A stretch of DNA of 64,000 bases from XYA12-FULL-58-9 sp001798605 (lineage in GTDB: Bacteria > Myxococcota > XYA12-FULL-58-9), in NCBI GenBank assembly GCA_036736205.1, contig DAINMX010000003.1, positions 1 to 64,000 on the forward strand, given 5' to 3'. This document shows, piece by piece, positions 17,341 to 26,474 of the stretch (the first letter of the stretch is position 1; each line of letters starts with the position of its first letter). A program made the translations under genes and the position numbers. Under the pieces are notes generated by a model. It did not search any database, had not been told where the DNA came from, and saw only the letters and a program-made list of their open reading frames with translations.

Positions 17341-19461
17341 ATGGCAAAGAAGGATCTCCGGGCCCAAGAGCACTACATCAATCGCGAGCTCAGCTGGCTT
17401 GAATTCAATGCGCGAGTCCTTCAGGAGGCGCAATCGCCAACAGTCCCCCTCATCGAACGGCTGAAGTTCCTTGCTATCGTCAGCACCAACCTCGACGAGT
17501 TCTTTATGGTCAGAGTAGCGGGTCTCATGCAGCAACGCGCGGCGAACATTCGCAAGCGCGACATGAGCGGCATCACCCCACTGCAGCAGCTCAAGGCCAT
17601 CTCAGAGCGGGCCCATCGCATGGTTCGGGAACAATCCGACGCCCTGCGGGCGGTCCGTGACGAGCTGGCGTTCCACAACTTCAGACTCCTCGATCGGCAC
17701 GATTGGACCCCCGAGCAAGGTCAATTCCTCCGTGGCTATTTTGCCGAGGATGTCTTGCCCGTGTTGACTCCACTGGCAGTCGAGGAGCTGGACCCGATGC
17801 CGTTGCTACCGGGCGCGCGCCTGCACATTGCAGCGCTGTTGCACTACGACAACGGAGAAAAGAAGCGAACTGAGCCGAGAATTGTTGTCGTGCCGGTCCC
17901 CACCCAGCTCAATCGCTTCGTCACCATACCAGCGGAAGAAGGCGTGCGGCTCGCTCCTATCGAAGACGTGGTCGCCACCAACCTCGGTCTTCTTTTCGAC
18001 GGCGGTGAGGTGCTGGCGACCACCGTCTTTCGCTTGACCCGAGACGCCGATTCCGCCGTTCAAGACGATGACGCTGGCGATCTCTTGCAGGTTATGGAGG
18101 AGGCCGTCTTGTCCCGGCGTCGCCGCGCCACCGTGCGCCTGGAGATATCAGCTGAACCAGCCCCCGCACTGCGCGCGTGGTTGGTGAGTTGGTTGCAGCT
18201 CAGCAATGACGAGGTCTACGAGATTGATGGCCTGCTCGATATCGCCGCCCTTATGGAGGTCGTTGGCCGTCGTGGCTTCGACAACCTGAGGGATCCACAG
18301 TGGCAGCCGCAACCGCCACGGGACCTTCTCGGCGCTGAAGACCTGTGGACTGCCATACGTGATCGCGACGTTCTCTTGTTCCACCCCTACGAATCCTTTG
18401 AGCCCGTGGTGCGCATGCTCGAGGTGGCAGCAACCGACCCCGATGTCCTGGCCATTAAGCAAGTTCTCTACCGCACCAGCGGCGATTCCCCGATCATCAG
18501 GGCGCTGGAGCTGGCGGCGCAAAATGGCAAACAGGTCTCTGTGCTCGTCGAGCTCAAGGCGCGCTTCGACGAGGAACGTAACATCAACTGGGCCCGTCAC
18601 CTCGAAGACGCTGGCGTCAACGTCATCTACGGCATTGCGGGCTTCAAGACGCACGCCAAGGCTCTGCTCATTGTTCGACGGGAGGGCACCCGAGTCTGCC
18701 GATATATTCATCTAGCAACCGGCAATTACAACGACCGCACAGCCCGGGTCTATTCGGACATGGGCATCATGACCAGCAACAGGGACATCGGCCGTGACGT
18801 CGCAGCGTTTTTCAATCTGCTCACGGGCTATTCGGAGGCGGTCGCATTGTCACAACTGACGATTGCCCCAACCGAGCTGCGCCAGCGGTTTCTGCAACTC
18901 ATCGATCGCGAGATCCAGACATCGACTCGGGATGATCCAGGCCTCATCATCGCAAAGATGAACTCACTTCAGGATCCACACATCATTGAGGCGCTGTACA
19001 AGGCAAGCAGCGCTGGCGTGAGGATTCGTCTCAATGTTCGCGGCATTTGTTGTCTTCGTCCAGGCGTGAAAGGCGTGTCCAAAAACATCGAAGTCCGCTC
19101 CATTGTCGACCGTTTTCTTGAGCATCCCCGCATCTACTACTTCCGCAACGGCGGCCATGAAGAGGTGTACCTGGCGAGTGCCGACTGGATGACCCGCAAC
19201 CTCGACAAACGCCTGGAGCTCCTCTTCCCAATACGCGATTCGCGCATCGCTCGCCGGATCATCGACGTCCTCAACGGATTTTTCGCCGACAACACCAAGT
19301 CACACGAGCTCAGATCCGACGGTACATGGACTCGCGTGCCAGAGTCGGAACCCAAAATCCGTATCCAGGAAGAGCTCTACCGCGGGGCCGTCGCCGCCAC
19401 TCGAGCAGCAAAACAAGCGCCGATCTCCTTCAAACCGCTGACCGCCCCCAAGTCGCGGTGA
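17341..19461 (+). CDS. ppk: Polyphosphate kinase 1
   Basis: Makes long-chain polyphosphate from ATP reversibly through a phosphohistidine. The 706-residue protein has all four PPK1 domains: the N domain opens with INRELSWLEFNARVL, the head domain carries the STNLDEFFMVRV motif, and the C1 and C2 catalytic domains follow. H438 in GFKTHAKALLIV aligns with the phosphorylated histidine of the family, and IHLATGNYND and the conserved RGICCLRPGVKG are present. It lies directly downstream of ppx (17 bases, GAGG site before ATG). Length is normal. It converges on znuB. Confidence 0.96.
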   Translation: MAKKDLRAQEHYINRELSWLEFNARVLQEAQSPTVPLIERLKFLAIVSTNLDEFFMVRVAGLMQQRAANIRKRDMSGITPLQQLKAISERAHRMVREQSDALRAVRDELAFHNFRLLDRHDWTPEQGQFLRGYFAEDVLPVLTPLAVEELDPMPLLPGARLHIAALLHYDNGEKKRTEPRIVVVPVPTQLNRFVTIPAEEGVRLAPIEDVVATNLGLLFDGGEVLATTVFRLTRDADSAVQDDDAGDLLQVMEEAVLSRRRRATVRLEISAEPAPALRAWLVSWLQLSNDEVYEIDGLLDIAALMEVVGRRGFDNLRDPQWQPQPPRDLLGAEDLWTAIRDRDVLLFHPYESFEPVVRMLEVAATDPDVLAIKQVLYRTSGDSPIIRALELAAQNGKQVSVLVELKARFDEERNINWARHLEDAGVNVIYGIAGFKTHAKALLIVRREGTRVCRYIHLATGNYNDRTARVYSDMGIMTSNRDIGRDVAAFFNLLTGYSEAVALSQLTIAPTELRQRFLQLIDREIQTSTRDDPGLIIAKMNSLQDPHIIEALYKASSAGVRIRLNVRGICCLRPGVKGVSKNIEVRSIVDRFLEHPRIYYFRNGGHEEVYLASADWMTRNLDKRLELLFPIRDSRIARRIIDVLNGFFADNTKSHELRSDGTWTRVPESEPKIRIQEELYRGAVAATRAAKQAPISFKPLTAPKSR

Positions 19462-19471
19462 GATTCCACCG

Positions 19472-20323
19472 TTACCGCAAGCTCCCACGCCGCAGATGTC
19501 GGACTGTCGAAGCGAGATAGGTGGCTCCGGCCAATCCCACCATGGCAGCGCCCGTCGGCAACTCCAGGACAAAAGAGAGGTAGTAGCCCAACGCGGCGCA
19601 AACCACACCGATTAACGTCGCGACAACGAAGGCCGCGGACATCGATCGGGCCAAGCGCAAAGCAGCCATCGCCGGCAACACCGCGAAGCCAAACGCAGGC
19701 AAAGCACCGATCGCTCGCGTCGCCGCCGAAATCGCCACGGCAACCGTGACGTAGATGAGCACCTCGTATCGATACACCGGAATGCCCGAGGCCCCTGCGG
19801 TGTCCGGATCGTAACTTGCAAAGAGAAAGCGCCGATAGAAGACAATGTGCACAACTGCCACCAGTGCGGCGGCCGCGCCGACATTGACGATCTGCACGGT
19901 TTCCACCAACACAGCGCTGCCGAAGAGAATACTCTGCACGTCATGCAAGTCCTGACGAATGAATCCAGCAAGCAACAGAGCCGCGACCGATGAAATCAAG
20001 TATGCGACAACCGTGGCGTTGTTGCTCTCCTGACCTTGTCGGGCAAAGTAGCCGGCGGCCAGAAGCGCCAAAAAGAGCGCCATCCATGTCGGGTCCGGCA
20101 GACTCGCTGTTTCGTGCATATCGAACAATCCGCAAAGGAAGAACGAGAGCACCACGCCGGCAGAGGAGACCTGGGAGAGTGCAAGCGGCACGTAGACCAC
20201 CCGCTTGAGCACGATCCAGACGCCCAGATAGGACAGCGTCGCCGCCGCAATGACGGCAACGATGATCGCGTCCCTCCAGACGAACCAGCTATCCAGAAAC
20301 GACACAGACTCATTCATGTTCAT
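19472..20323 (-). CDS. znuB: Zinc/manganese ABC transporter permease (ABC-3 family)
   Basis: A membrane permease of the ABC-3 family with seven or more hydrophobic helices, typical of ZnuB/MntB/TroC. It has the conserved PLALSQVSSAGVVLS region and a late ATRAIGALPAFGFAVLPAMAALRLARS segment, the loop that contacts the ATPase. It sits last in the order znuA, znuC, znuB and starts about 13 bases before the znuC stop is cleared (coding regions overlap). Two nearby ATGs (20323, 20317) are possible; the GAGG just upstream suits either. Metal specificity (Zn or Mn) is not decided by sequence. Confidence 0.88.
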   Translation of the reverse strand: MNMNESVSFLDSWFVWRDAIIVAVIAAATLSYLGVWIVLKRVVYVPLALSQVSSAGVVLSFFLCGLFDMHETASLPDPTWMALFLALLAAGYFARQGQESNNATVVAYLISSVAALLLAGFIRQDLHDVQSILFGSAVLVETVQIVNVGAAAALVAVVHIVFYRRFLFASYDPDTAGASGIPVYRYEVLIYVTVAVAISAATRAIGALPAFGFAVLPAMAALRLARSMSAAFVVATLIGVVCAALGYYLSFVLELPTGAAMVGLAGATYLASTVRHLRRGSLR

Positions 20324-21065
20324 TGCCTCGAGCACATACGTGGTAACTGCCGTCTTGACGTTGGACCTGGATGGTGCGGCGGTAGAGATGACTGAGACGT
20401 TCCTCGGTCAACAGCTCTGCCATGGGGCCGGCGTCGAAGAGTTGGGCATCTTTGTTGATAAGACAGAGATGATCCGCCACCCGCACCACCTTGCTGATGT
20501 GATGGCCGATCATCAAAACCGTGATCTTACGATCGGCATGCAGTTGCCGCAGAAACTCCAGGATATCCTCCTCCCCCGGAAGATCCAGACCGCTCGTGGG
20601 CTCGTCCAACACCAAAACGTCGGGATCCGAAACGAGCGCCCGTGCCATCAACACCCGTTGCCTTTGCCCGCCAGACAGAGCATCAAAGGGATGTCCGGCG
20701 ATAGCATCCAAGCCGATGCGATCAAGCTCATCACGGGTGCGCTTGACATCATGCCGGGTTGGGCGTTGCCCGATTCTGAGTTGGCCGTAGCGCCCCATCA
20801 ATGCGACGTCGAAGGCCGTCAGTGGGTACTGGGAGCTCAACGCGTAACGCTGGGGCACATAACCGAACCGCGGTGTGCGGCCGTCAAAGCGAACCTTGCC
20901 GATCACTGGAGGAATAAGGCCCACGATCGTCTTGACGAGCGTGGTCTTGCCGGCGCCGTTGGGGCCTACGATTCCCCAGAAGTCCCCAGGTTGGACCGTC
21001 AGTGACAGATGATTCATCAAAGGCACCTTGCAATAACCGATGGAGACATCCTCGAGCTCGATCAC
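20310..21065 (-). CDS. znuC: Metal ABC transporter ATP-binding protein
   Basis: A 251-residue ABC ATPase with Walker A GPNGAGKTT, Q-loop in YVPQRYAL, signature ALSGGQRQR, Walker B VLVLDEPTSGLD and switch His in VLMIGHHISKV. It has the short form typical of ZnuC/TroB subunits. It starts with GTG at 21065, preceded by AGGAG six bases upstream. Its C-terminus carries CARGNEHE. It is 39 bases downstream of znuA and overlaps the permease gene, so the three are one transcription unit. Confidence 0.92.
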   Translation of the reverse strand: MIELEDVSIGYCKVPLMNHLSLTVQPGDFWGIVGPNGAGKTTLVKTIVGLIPPVIGKVRFDGRTPRFGYVPQRYALSSQYPLTAFDVALMGRYGQLRIGQRPTRHDVKRTRDELDRIGLDAIAGHPFDALSGGQRQRVLMARALVSDPDVLVLDEPTSGLDLPGEEDILEFLRQLHADRKITVLMIGHHISKVVRVADHLCLINKDAQLFDAGPMAELLTEERLSHLYRRTIQVQRQDGSYHVCARGNEHE

Positions 21066-21104
21066 TTCTCACTCCTCTCTTTGAATCAGCACACATCTCC
21101 TCGT

Positions 21105-22007
21105 TCATTTTCGACCCACAATCTCGTCGACTATGCGATCAAACTTGTCCCAGATGGTCATGACATCCGGAGCACCGCCGACCATGGACGGCAAGACGAG
21201 CAGCTTGGCACCCGCCTTGTTGGCGAATACGCGCGAAAGGCTGGTAGGGAAATAGACCTCCTGGAACACAAACTTCACTCCCTGAGACTTCACCTGGCCG
21301 AGGAGCTGACTCACGTGCCTCGGTGAGGGCGAAACACCCGGCTTGGGTTCGAGGGCTCCGACACGGACGAAACCCATCCAATCGAGCATGTAGACCCAGC
21401 TCTGGTGGTACACGACCACTCGGGTGCCCGCATAAGGGGCGAGTCGCGTTTTCCACTCGGCGCTCTTCGTCGAGTACTTGTCAGAGAATTCATGCCAACG
21501 CTTTTCAAAGTAGTTGCGGCCGTCCGGATCGAGCTCGATGAGCTTCTGTTCAATGGCTTGCGCGACGCGAAACAACTCCTCCGGCGCGGTATAGAAGTGC
21601 GGGTTGCCGCCACTGTGCACGTCCCCCATGGCCCGATCCGCCCTCGCCGGCACCTCCTTGGGCGTGATGAATTGCGACGCGTCCAGGTATCCCTGAGCGC
21701 CGATTTGGATGTTTGGGTTACGCGACTGTGTCATCAGGACGGGCAGCCACCCGGCTTCCAGACTCAGGCCAATGAGAATCAGGAGATCGGCCCGGTTGAC
21801 CGCGAGAATCATCGAAGGCCGTGCGTCCGCAAAATGTGGGTCCTGGGTACCTTTGAGCAGAGCTTCGACATCGACCCGTTCGCCACCTAGATCTTGGGCG
21901 ATGGCGGCGAAATCCGGCAGCGTTGCCACCACCCGAAGCTTGGCCACGGCGTCCTTGGGCGCGACCACCATCGTGAAAGATAGAACAACTATAGAGACAA
22001 ACCTCAT
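21105..22007 (-). CDS. znuA: Metal-binding periplasmic protein (ZnuA/TroA family)
   Basis: A 300-residue cluster A-I solute-binding protein. The signal peptide is MRFVSIVVLSFTMVVAPKDAVA, then LRVVATLPDFAAIAQDLGG. Likely metal ligands are His in GTQDPHFADA, His in GGNPHFYTAPE, His in VVVYHQSWVY and a Glu/Asp near the C-terminus. There is no His-rich loop of the E. coli ZnuA type, so Zn versus Mn is open. AGGAG precedes the ATG (22007); longer frames to 22262 run into the upstream gene. The gene follows the porin-like gene by 17 bases. Confidence 0.9.
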   Translation of the reverse strand: MRFVSIVVLSFTMVVAPKDAVAKLRVVATLPDFAAIAQDLGGERVDVEALLKGTQDPHFADARPSMILAVNRADLLILIGLSLEAGWLPVLMTQSRNPNIQIGAQGYLDASQFITPKEVPARADRAMGDVHSGGNPHFYTAPEELFRVAQAIEQKLIELDPDGRNYFEKRWHEFSDKYSTKSAEWKTRLAPYAGTRVVVYHQSWVYMLDWMGFVRVGALEPKPGVSPSPRHVSQLLGQVKSQGVKFVFQEVYFPTSLSRVFANKAGAKLLVLPSMVGGAPDVMTIWDKFDRIVDEIVGRK

Positions 22008-22024
22008 GGTTAACTCCTGCACTA

Positions 22025-23254
22025 TTAGAAGGTGTGAGCACCGTGTTCGCCGGCGCTCACCTCGACTTGGAAGAAGCCAGCAAAGTACGTTGGCATGCGC
22101 TTGTCCTTGCCCACGTCGAGCTGTATGCGCACCTTCGCGAAGTGGCTCGGCAGAACGGTCACTGCACCAGAGCCGCGCCATTGCTTCCCGGCCAGGTTGG
22201 TGCCCACAAGAGGCGTGCCACTGAGCTTGCCTGTGTAGTCCGCTCTCACGTTTGCAATCCAAGAACGGTCGATCTGGAAATCCAACTGCGCGTAGCCACC
22301 CCAGTCCCTGACAAAATCGCCGGGGATTTGCGTATCTCGCATGACACCCTCGACGGTCAGCGCAACCGCCATGTCGTCATCGCCAGTCGAGATGGGTCGC
22401 CATTTCAAATAGAGATCCGCACCGAACAGGTCGGCACGATTGTCAGGCACGTACGGGCTCTGGCCCCATGCGCCATCGACGCCGAAGTTCAAAGACCAAT
22501 CATCGGACAACGCAAAGAAGTTGACGATGCGGCTGACATAGACAAAGTCTTCCAAACCGTCGATGCGACCGCTCTTGGTTAAAGGTGGCGCACCGAATGT
22601 GCTCGAACGCAACGCCAGCTCGCCAATCGAGCCGAAGGCCTCGCCGAAAACCATCACGTACCATGGCAATGGCAAAAGAAGGGAGACCTCAGCGCCCGGT
22701 CCGGAAAAGTGCTCCTCGCTCATGAAGCGGGTCTGTGACAAGGGTGGATTGGTGAAATGCCAGGTGTGCAGATGTTGTGGATTCTGCCGACCGAACTGTG
22801 CATTGAAATAGCCCAGTCGCGCCTGAAGATTGCAGGGAAGCGCCAAGGTTGTCAGATAGACCTCCTCCAGGTGCATGTGAGAGAGCTCGAAGTTCATATC
22901 GAAGCGAAAAAATGGATCCACCGATGCAGAGGCCGCAAACTCCAAACCCTGTATGGCGAATCCGTTGTCATCCATCGCATGACCGCCTTGACGCAGATGC
23001 TCGGAAACGTCAAACCAGGCCAGCCCAGCATCTAGAATCAAGCTGATGTCAGGATTCATCTGACGAACCACCGTGGCCACCGTTGCCGGGACGATGGTTG
23101 CTGGTGGATTTTCAGATGCTGTTGCCTGATCTGCGGCAATCGCCGCAGCGAAATCAGCGTCGGATGGTGTATCGGCCTCCTCGGCACGACTCGTTGTCAC
23201 GCCCAGCAGAGAAGCAGCGAGCGCTCCGCCGCACGCAAACCAATTAACCCGCAT
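22025..23254 (-). CDS. Outer-membrane porin-like protein in a zinc-uptake operon
   Basis: A 409-residue protein with signal peptide (MRVNWFACGGALAASLLGVTTSRA), a short Ala/Asp-rich linker, then long amphipathic strands such as QARLGYFNAQFGRQNP, LYLKWRP and RSWIANVRADYTGKL. The pattern and aromatic-rich turns indicate a beta-barrel comparable to phosphate-selective or general porins, with conserved His/Trp in QNPQHLHTWHFTNPP. It has no TonB box or plug that I can see. GGAGGATATCC precedes the ATG. It is cotranscribed with znuA, C and B (17-base spacer), so I infer a barrel that lets the metal across the outer membrane. The family is unconfirmed. Confidence 0.7.
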   Translation of the reverse strand: MRVNWFACGGALAASLLGVTTSRAEEADTPSDADFAAAIAADQATASENPPATIVPATVATVVRQMNPDISLILDAGLAWFDVSEHLRQGGHAMDDNGFAIQGLEFAASASVDPFFRFDMNFELSHMHLEEVYLTTLALPCNLQARLGYFNAQFGRQNPQHLHTWHFTNPPLSQTRFMSEEHFSGPGAEVSLLLPLPWYVMVFGEAFGSIGELALRSSTFGAPPLTKSGRIDGLEDFVYVSRIVNFFALSDDWSLNFGVDGAWGQSPYVPDNRADLFGADLYLKWRPISTGDDDMAVALTVEGVMRDTQIPGDFVRDWGGYAQLDFQIDRSWIANVRADYTGKLSGTPLVGTNLAGKQWRGSGAVTVLPSHFAKVRIQLDVGKDKRMPTYFAGFFQVEVSAGEHGAHTF

Positions 23255-23407
23255 GGATATCCTCCAATATGAGAAGAGATGACGGTTTCCATTGCGACCG
23301 CACAGCCCAACGTGGGTGCCACACATCGCCTCTTGGTTGCGGTGTGCTCACTCCGTGAGGTTATCATCGCCGTGTCGGGCGGCCGAAACGGATCTACTTA
23401 CTCAACG

Positions 23408-23896
23408 TCATGCAATGAATGGAGGGGACTGCTTGGGTGCGACGCGGAAAACTGCAATTCGAGAAGGCGGACCAAGCCAACGAACAGGTGCCGACAAGGG
23501 TTCTGCGACGGATAGCGCAACCTCGCTGGAGTGGGAATCGTCGAATTCCTGGCGGAGACTGACAGACAATCCACAATGGGCGTGGTTGGCAGGAACAAAA
23601 GCACCCACGGCCGCGTATGTACCGTCGTCTCGCTGTAGTGCCGACCCGACGGCCGGCCAATCAGGTGGCAAGTGGATGAAGTCGCCGTGTTCCACACACA
23701 CCGCGTGCGGGACTGCAGCAAAATGAATCAAAGCCGTGAGGCCAGAGCCGGGCAGCACCAAGAACAAGGAGAGCACTAGCGAGCGCACAAACTCACCGTT
23801 TGGGTGCCGATGACAGAAATCACCACGCAAGCCAGTCACTCTCCAACGTTCGAACGTCAGCCTCCGTGTCAATACCGCACTTGGACGCAATTGCAT
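23408..23896 (-). CDS. Small membrane protein with His/Cys motifs, linked to zinc transporter
   Basis: An unrecognised protein with one hydrophobic helix (about residues 37-60, VRSLVLSLFLVLPGSGLTAL) followed by a His/Cys-rich segment: IHFAAVPHAVCVEHGDFIHL and, later, NHAHCGLS. The pattern H, H, C, E-H, H, then H-x-H-C could bind a metal. The C-terminus is Pro/Arg rich and short. The ATG at 23896 has no ribosome site; a TTG at 23830 (GGAGAG eight bases upstream) or GTG at 23788 may be the true start. It lies between a regulator and the porin/ZnuABC genes on the same strand. Inferred role: metal sensing or handling. Confidence 0.55.
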   Translation of the reverse strand: MQLRPSAVLTRRLTFERWRVTGLRGDFCHRHPNGEFVRSLVLSLFLVLPGSGLTALIHFAAVPHAVCVEHGDFIHLPPDWPAVGSALQRDDGTYAAVGAFVPANHAHCGLSVSLRQEFDDSHSSEVALSVAEPLSAPVRWLGPPSRIAVFRVAPKQSPPFIA

Positions 23897-23921
23897 AGTT
23901 CAGATCGCAGGAAGACTCGCC

Positions 23922-25403
23922 CTATTCTTTTTCGAGACACGCCTCGATGCGCAAGAGGACCTCTTCCGGGCTAAGACTCTTGTGTAGGACATCGCTTGCG
24001 CCGTACTCCAACAACTTCCGGTGTTCGACGTCACTCACACTGGTTGCCGTGAGGAATACGATCTTGAGGTCCGTCTCACCGCCGACGCGTCGAATCTTGT
24101 CGACGAGATCCGGTCCGGAAATTCCTGGCATCACGAGGTCGAGAAGCAGAACGTCCAGGTCGAGAAGCTCCTCCAAGAGCAGATTGAATGCCGCGTCGCC
24201 GTCCGCGGCCTCGAGAATTTGGAAACCTCCAAGCCGGAGGATATTGCCGATCACCGTGCGAAAAAACCTGTCATCGTCCGCAAGAAGCGCCCGCCGCGTG
24301 AACGGAATGTCAACCGAGCTCAATATGTGCGACAGCCGACTCAGCACGTCGATTGGCGACTCCATAAACCGAATTCCCGCTCCACAGTGCCCACCTTCCC
24401 GAGTGGCCGTGTTGACGTCCACCGAACGGACGACCGTGCCTGCTAAATTGGCCTTTTCTTTGCTCCCAGTGGCAAATACATCGAAATTGATAATGGAGCC
24501 TACGGGTGGGGGGTCAAACGAATCGATGAACATGCCGCCACGGCTCAAATTGACCGTGTGTTCCCGTCTCGCTTCACCATTGATTTCGTACTCCACTCGC
24601 AACGGAATGGGAAACCTTTCGTAGCGGCGTCCCGAGCGTTCGGGCCATGGTGCCCCACGTCGCACCGCATTTTGAAACGACTCAAACATGTTCTGCTCAG
24701 TCGGCGGCAACAGAAATCCGACACCAAAGCCCATCTTGGATTTTTGCGATCTCGCGACAGTCTGATCGCGAACATAGACAACGCGACCACTCAAGCAGAT
24801 GGGTCCCTGTCCACTGGCTGTCTCGATGGTCAGCTTGATGGCCTGACCCACCTCAGGAAGTGCCTCACTTGGGATGAAGATGCCGCGACCGAGGGGCGTC
24901 GTTGCATACGCATCGAGGAATTCCTCAGGGGACGCAAACTGAACGCGAAGATGCAGAATGGCGTTGGGATCAACCGCACCCAACTCCACCTTGGGCTCAC
25001 CCATGATGGTTCTTCTCAATTCGGAAAGGGCTGCACCGGGAGAAGTTACACATCGATGTCGGCAAGCCAACCTGGCATTCAACCGCTCAACAAAACTGCG
25101 GCGTTCCACGGCTGACAACTGCATGGGTTCCAATAACCGGAAATGGCCTTTCTGTGCCGTCCTTTCCATCTCCACAGGGAGATCGGGGCCAAACATCGCC
25201 CAGTCGAAGCGTGCCAAGCACGCCAGAGGACTTCCAGGGGCATAGAAGAAATCGAAATTCAGAAGCTCGTGCGGCTCGTAACGTTCCCTGATCTCACGAA
25301 TGGCAGCCGCCGCGACGTCAAACCCGCGCCGCGGATCGTCGAGGACCAACACAAAATTGTAGGTCTCAGGAAGTTCGTTTGTGTCGGGTTGGTCACCCAT
25401 CAA
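23922..25403 (-). CDS. PilZ-domain protein with C-terminal receiver domain
   Basis: 493 residues. An N-terminal helical/beta region (about 1-125) of unknown fold is followed by a first PilZ-like module (about 135-235, LHLRVQFASPEEFL). A second PilZ domain (about 268-365) carries RYERFPIPLRVEY and LSRGGMFID, the N/D-x-S-x-x-G type motif; the RxxxR residue is present as R-Y-E-R. A response-regulator receiver (about 372-493) has ADDD as acidic pocket, phosphoacceptor Asp near 421 in LLLDLVMPG, Thr in FLTAT and Lys in LHKSLS. The tandem PilZ form matches a type seen in gliding deltaproteobacteria. It should bind c-di-GMP and be phosphorylated. It may be in the same transcript as the metal genes (25 bases). 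Confidence 0.85.
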   Translation of the reverse strand: MMGDQPDTNELPETYNFVLVLDDPRRGFDVAAAAIREIRERYEPHELLNFDFFYAPGSPLACLARFDWAMFGPDLPVEMERTAQKGHFRLLEPMQLSAVERRSFVERLNARLACRHRCVTSPGAALSELRRTIMGEPKVELGAVDPNAILHLRVQFASPEEFLDAYATTPLGRGIFIPSEALPEVGQAIKLTIETASGQGPICLSGRVVYVRDQTVARSQKSKMGFGVGFLLPPTEQNMFESFQNAVRRGAPWPERSGRRYERFPIPLRVEYEINGEARREHTVNLSRGGMFIDSFDPPPVGSIINFDVFATGSKEKANLAGTVVRSVDVNTATREGGHCGAGIRFMESPIDVLSRLSHILSSVDIPFTRRALLADDDRFFRTVIGNILRLGGFQILEAADGDAAFNLLLEELLDLDVLLLDLVMPGISGPDLVDKIRRVGGETDLKIVFLTATSVSDVEHRKLLEYGASDVLHKSLSPEEVLLRIEACLEKE

Positions 25404-25490
25404 TCATCTACCATTGCCACCACGGAACCGTTGAAACACCTACCACCGTCGAGAATGCTACAACCGTTCATGGCAGCCAACAACATGGAT

Positions 25491-26360
25491 TTAGAAGCAA
25501 GAGGAGTTGGGCAACCCGGCAATCGCCGAATAGTCGTTGCCCACCGCAGGTGCCACGTAGGCTTGGAAGTCAGAGCCGTTGTCATTGCTGTCAGAGTCAG
25601 TGAAGTGGGTGGCGAAACAGCGGCCCACGGTTTGGCCCTCAGCCGGAACAATCGCCGCCATGCCTTCCCCAATAAAGACGTCAGTCGCCCCAAAGCTTCC
25701 ATAGCCAACCGCATCGACCACTCGGTCTAGGCAGTCCACCAGCCGCAGGTTATCGGGACCGTTTTGCAGATCCATTTCAATCATAGGCTGATCGAGATTG
25801 GGTACACCGGATTCACCCATGACGTAGTAGCCATCGCTGGGGATAACGCCCGAAAGTGGCAGCTCGAACAGCCGAACCCCGCCATTGCCATTGAAGTGCT
25901 CCATCCTCAATCCTTTGAGGTCCGTGCCCGGAACCCCGCGCAGCTCGACAAAAGAATGAGATGTCTCCGCGTCGCTGCCAGGCTCATTCGGCAACAGTTC
26001 ATTGATGACAACGAGCCCGAAAAATGACGGGCACACGAAGCTGTCACCGACCGTGGTGTCACCGACCCTGGTATCACCGGTCATCGAATCACCGACCCTG
26101 GTGTCACCGGTCATCGAGTCACCGATCCTCGTGTCACCGGTCATCGAGTCACCACCGCCATCGCTGCGACTGTCGTAGTCTCCCGAAGCCATGCAGCGTC
26201 GGTCGATGCAATCAAGGCCTGGGTTGCAGGTGCCGTCTCTGTTGCAATTGCAGCCACCAGTCCCCCAGGTACACATTGTTTGATAGGGATTGGGAGGATC
26301 CTCTTGGGTGCACGCAAACAGGTTGGCTGCGCAAACAACAATGAGTGTACTTTTGTGCAT
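25491..26360 (-). CDS. Lipoprotein with Asp/Thr repeat and lamin-tail (LTD) domain
   Basis: The ATG at 26360 (GGAGG five bases upstream) gives MHKSTLIVVCAANLFAC, a lipoprotein signal. A short Cys-rich part (C-x-W-G-T-G-G-C-N-C-x(5)-C) is followed by three to four tandem units of GDSMTGDTRV, then a lamin-tail domain from about residue 135 (VVINELLPNEPGSD, then SHSFVELRG). LTD domains in bacterial exoproteins often occur in secreted or surface proteins. The repeat is a 30-bp direct array at DNA level (about 26040-26155). The exact role is unknown. Confidence 0.75.
   Translation of the reverse strand: MHKSTLIVVCAANLFACTQEDPPNPYQTMCTWGTGGCNCNRDGTCNPGLDCIDRRCMASGDYDSRSDGGGDSMTGDTRIGDSMTGDTRVGDSMTGDTRVGDTTVGDSFVCPSFFGLVVINELLPNEPGSDAETSHSFVELRGVPGTDLKGLRMEHFNGNGGVRLFELPLSGVIPSDGYYVMGESGVPNLDQPMIEMDLQNGPDNLRLVDCLDRVVDAVGYGSFGATDVFIGEGMAAIVPAEGQTVGRCFATHFTDSDSNDNGSDFQAYVAPAVGNDYSAIAGLPNSSCF
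26040..26155. repeat. 30-bp tandem repeat inside the LTD lipoprotein
   Basis: Near-identical units reading tcaccgaccctggtgtcacc with ggtcatcgag between are repeated about three to four times, encoding GDSMTGDTRV. The array is in-frame, so copy number can vary without breaking the gene. Confidence 0.75.
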
Positions 26361-26474
26361 AGGGACCTCCACGCGGGTTCTATCACTTCTGCGGCGGGTT
26401 GCCAGCTGCGTTTACTCCGACTCTAGACTCACTTATGGTGTGACCGCCAAACAGTCATCCAAAGGGGATGGTTC

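Noticed and set aside
23255..23407. Zur-box operator upstream of the porin/ZnuABC operon
   Set aside because: I looked for a 9-1-9 or AT-rich dyad like the known Zur consensus and did not see a convincing one.
26040..26155. CRISPR-like repetitive array in the LTD lipoprotein
   Set aside because: Repeats are 30 bp and in-frame, with no unique spacers.
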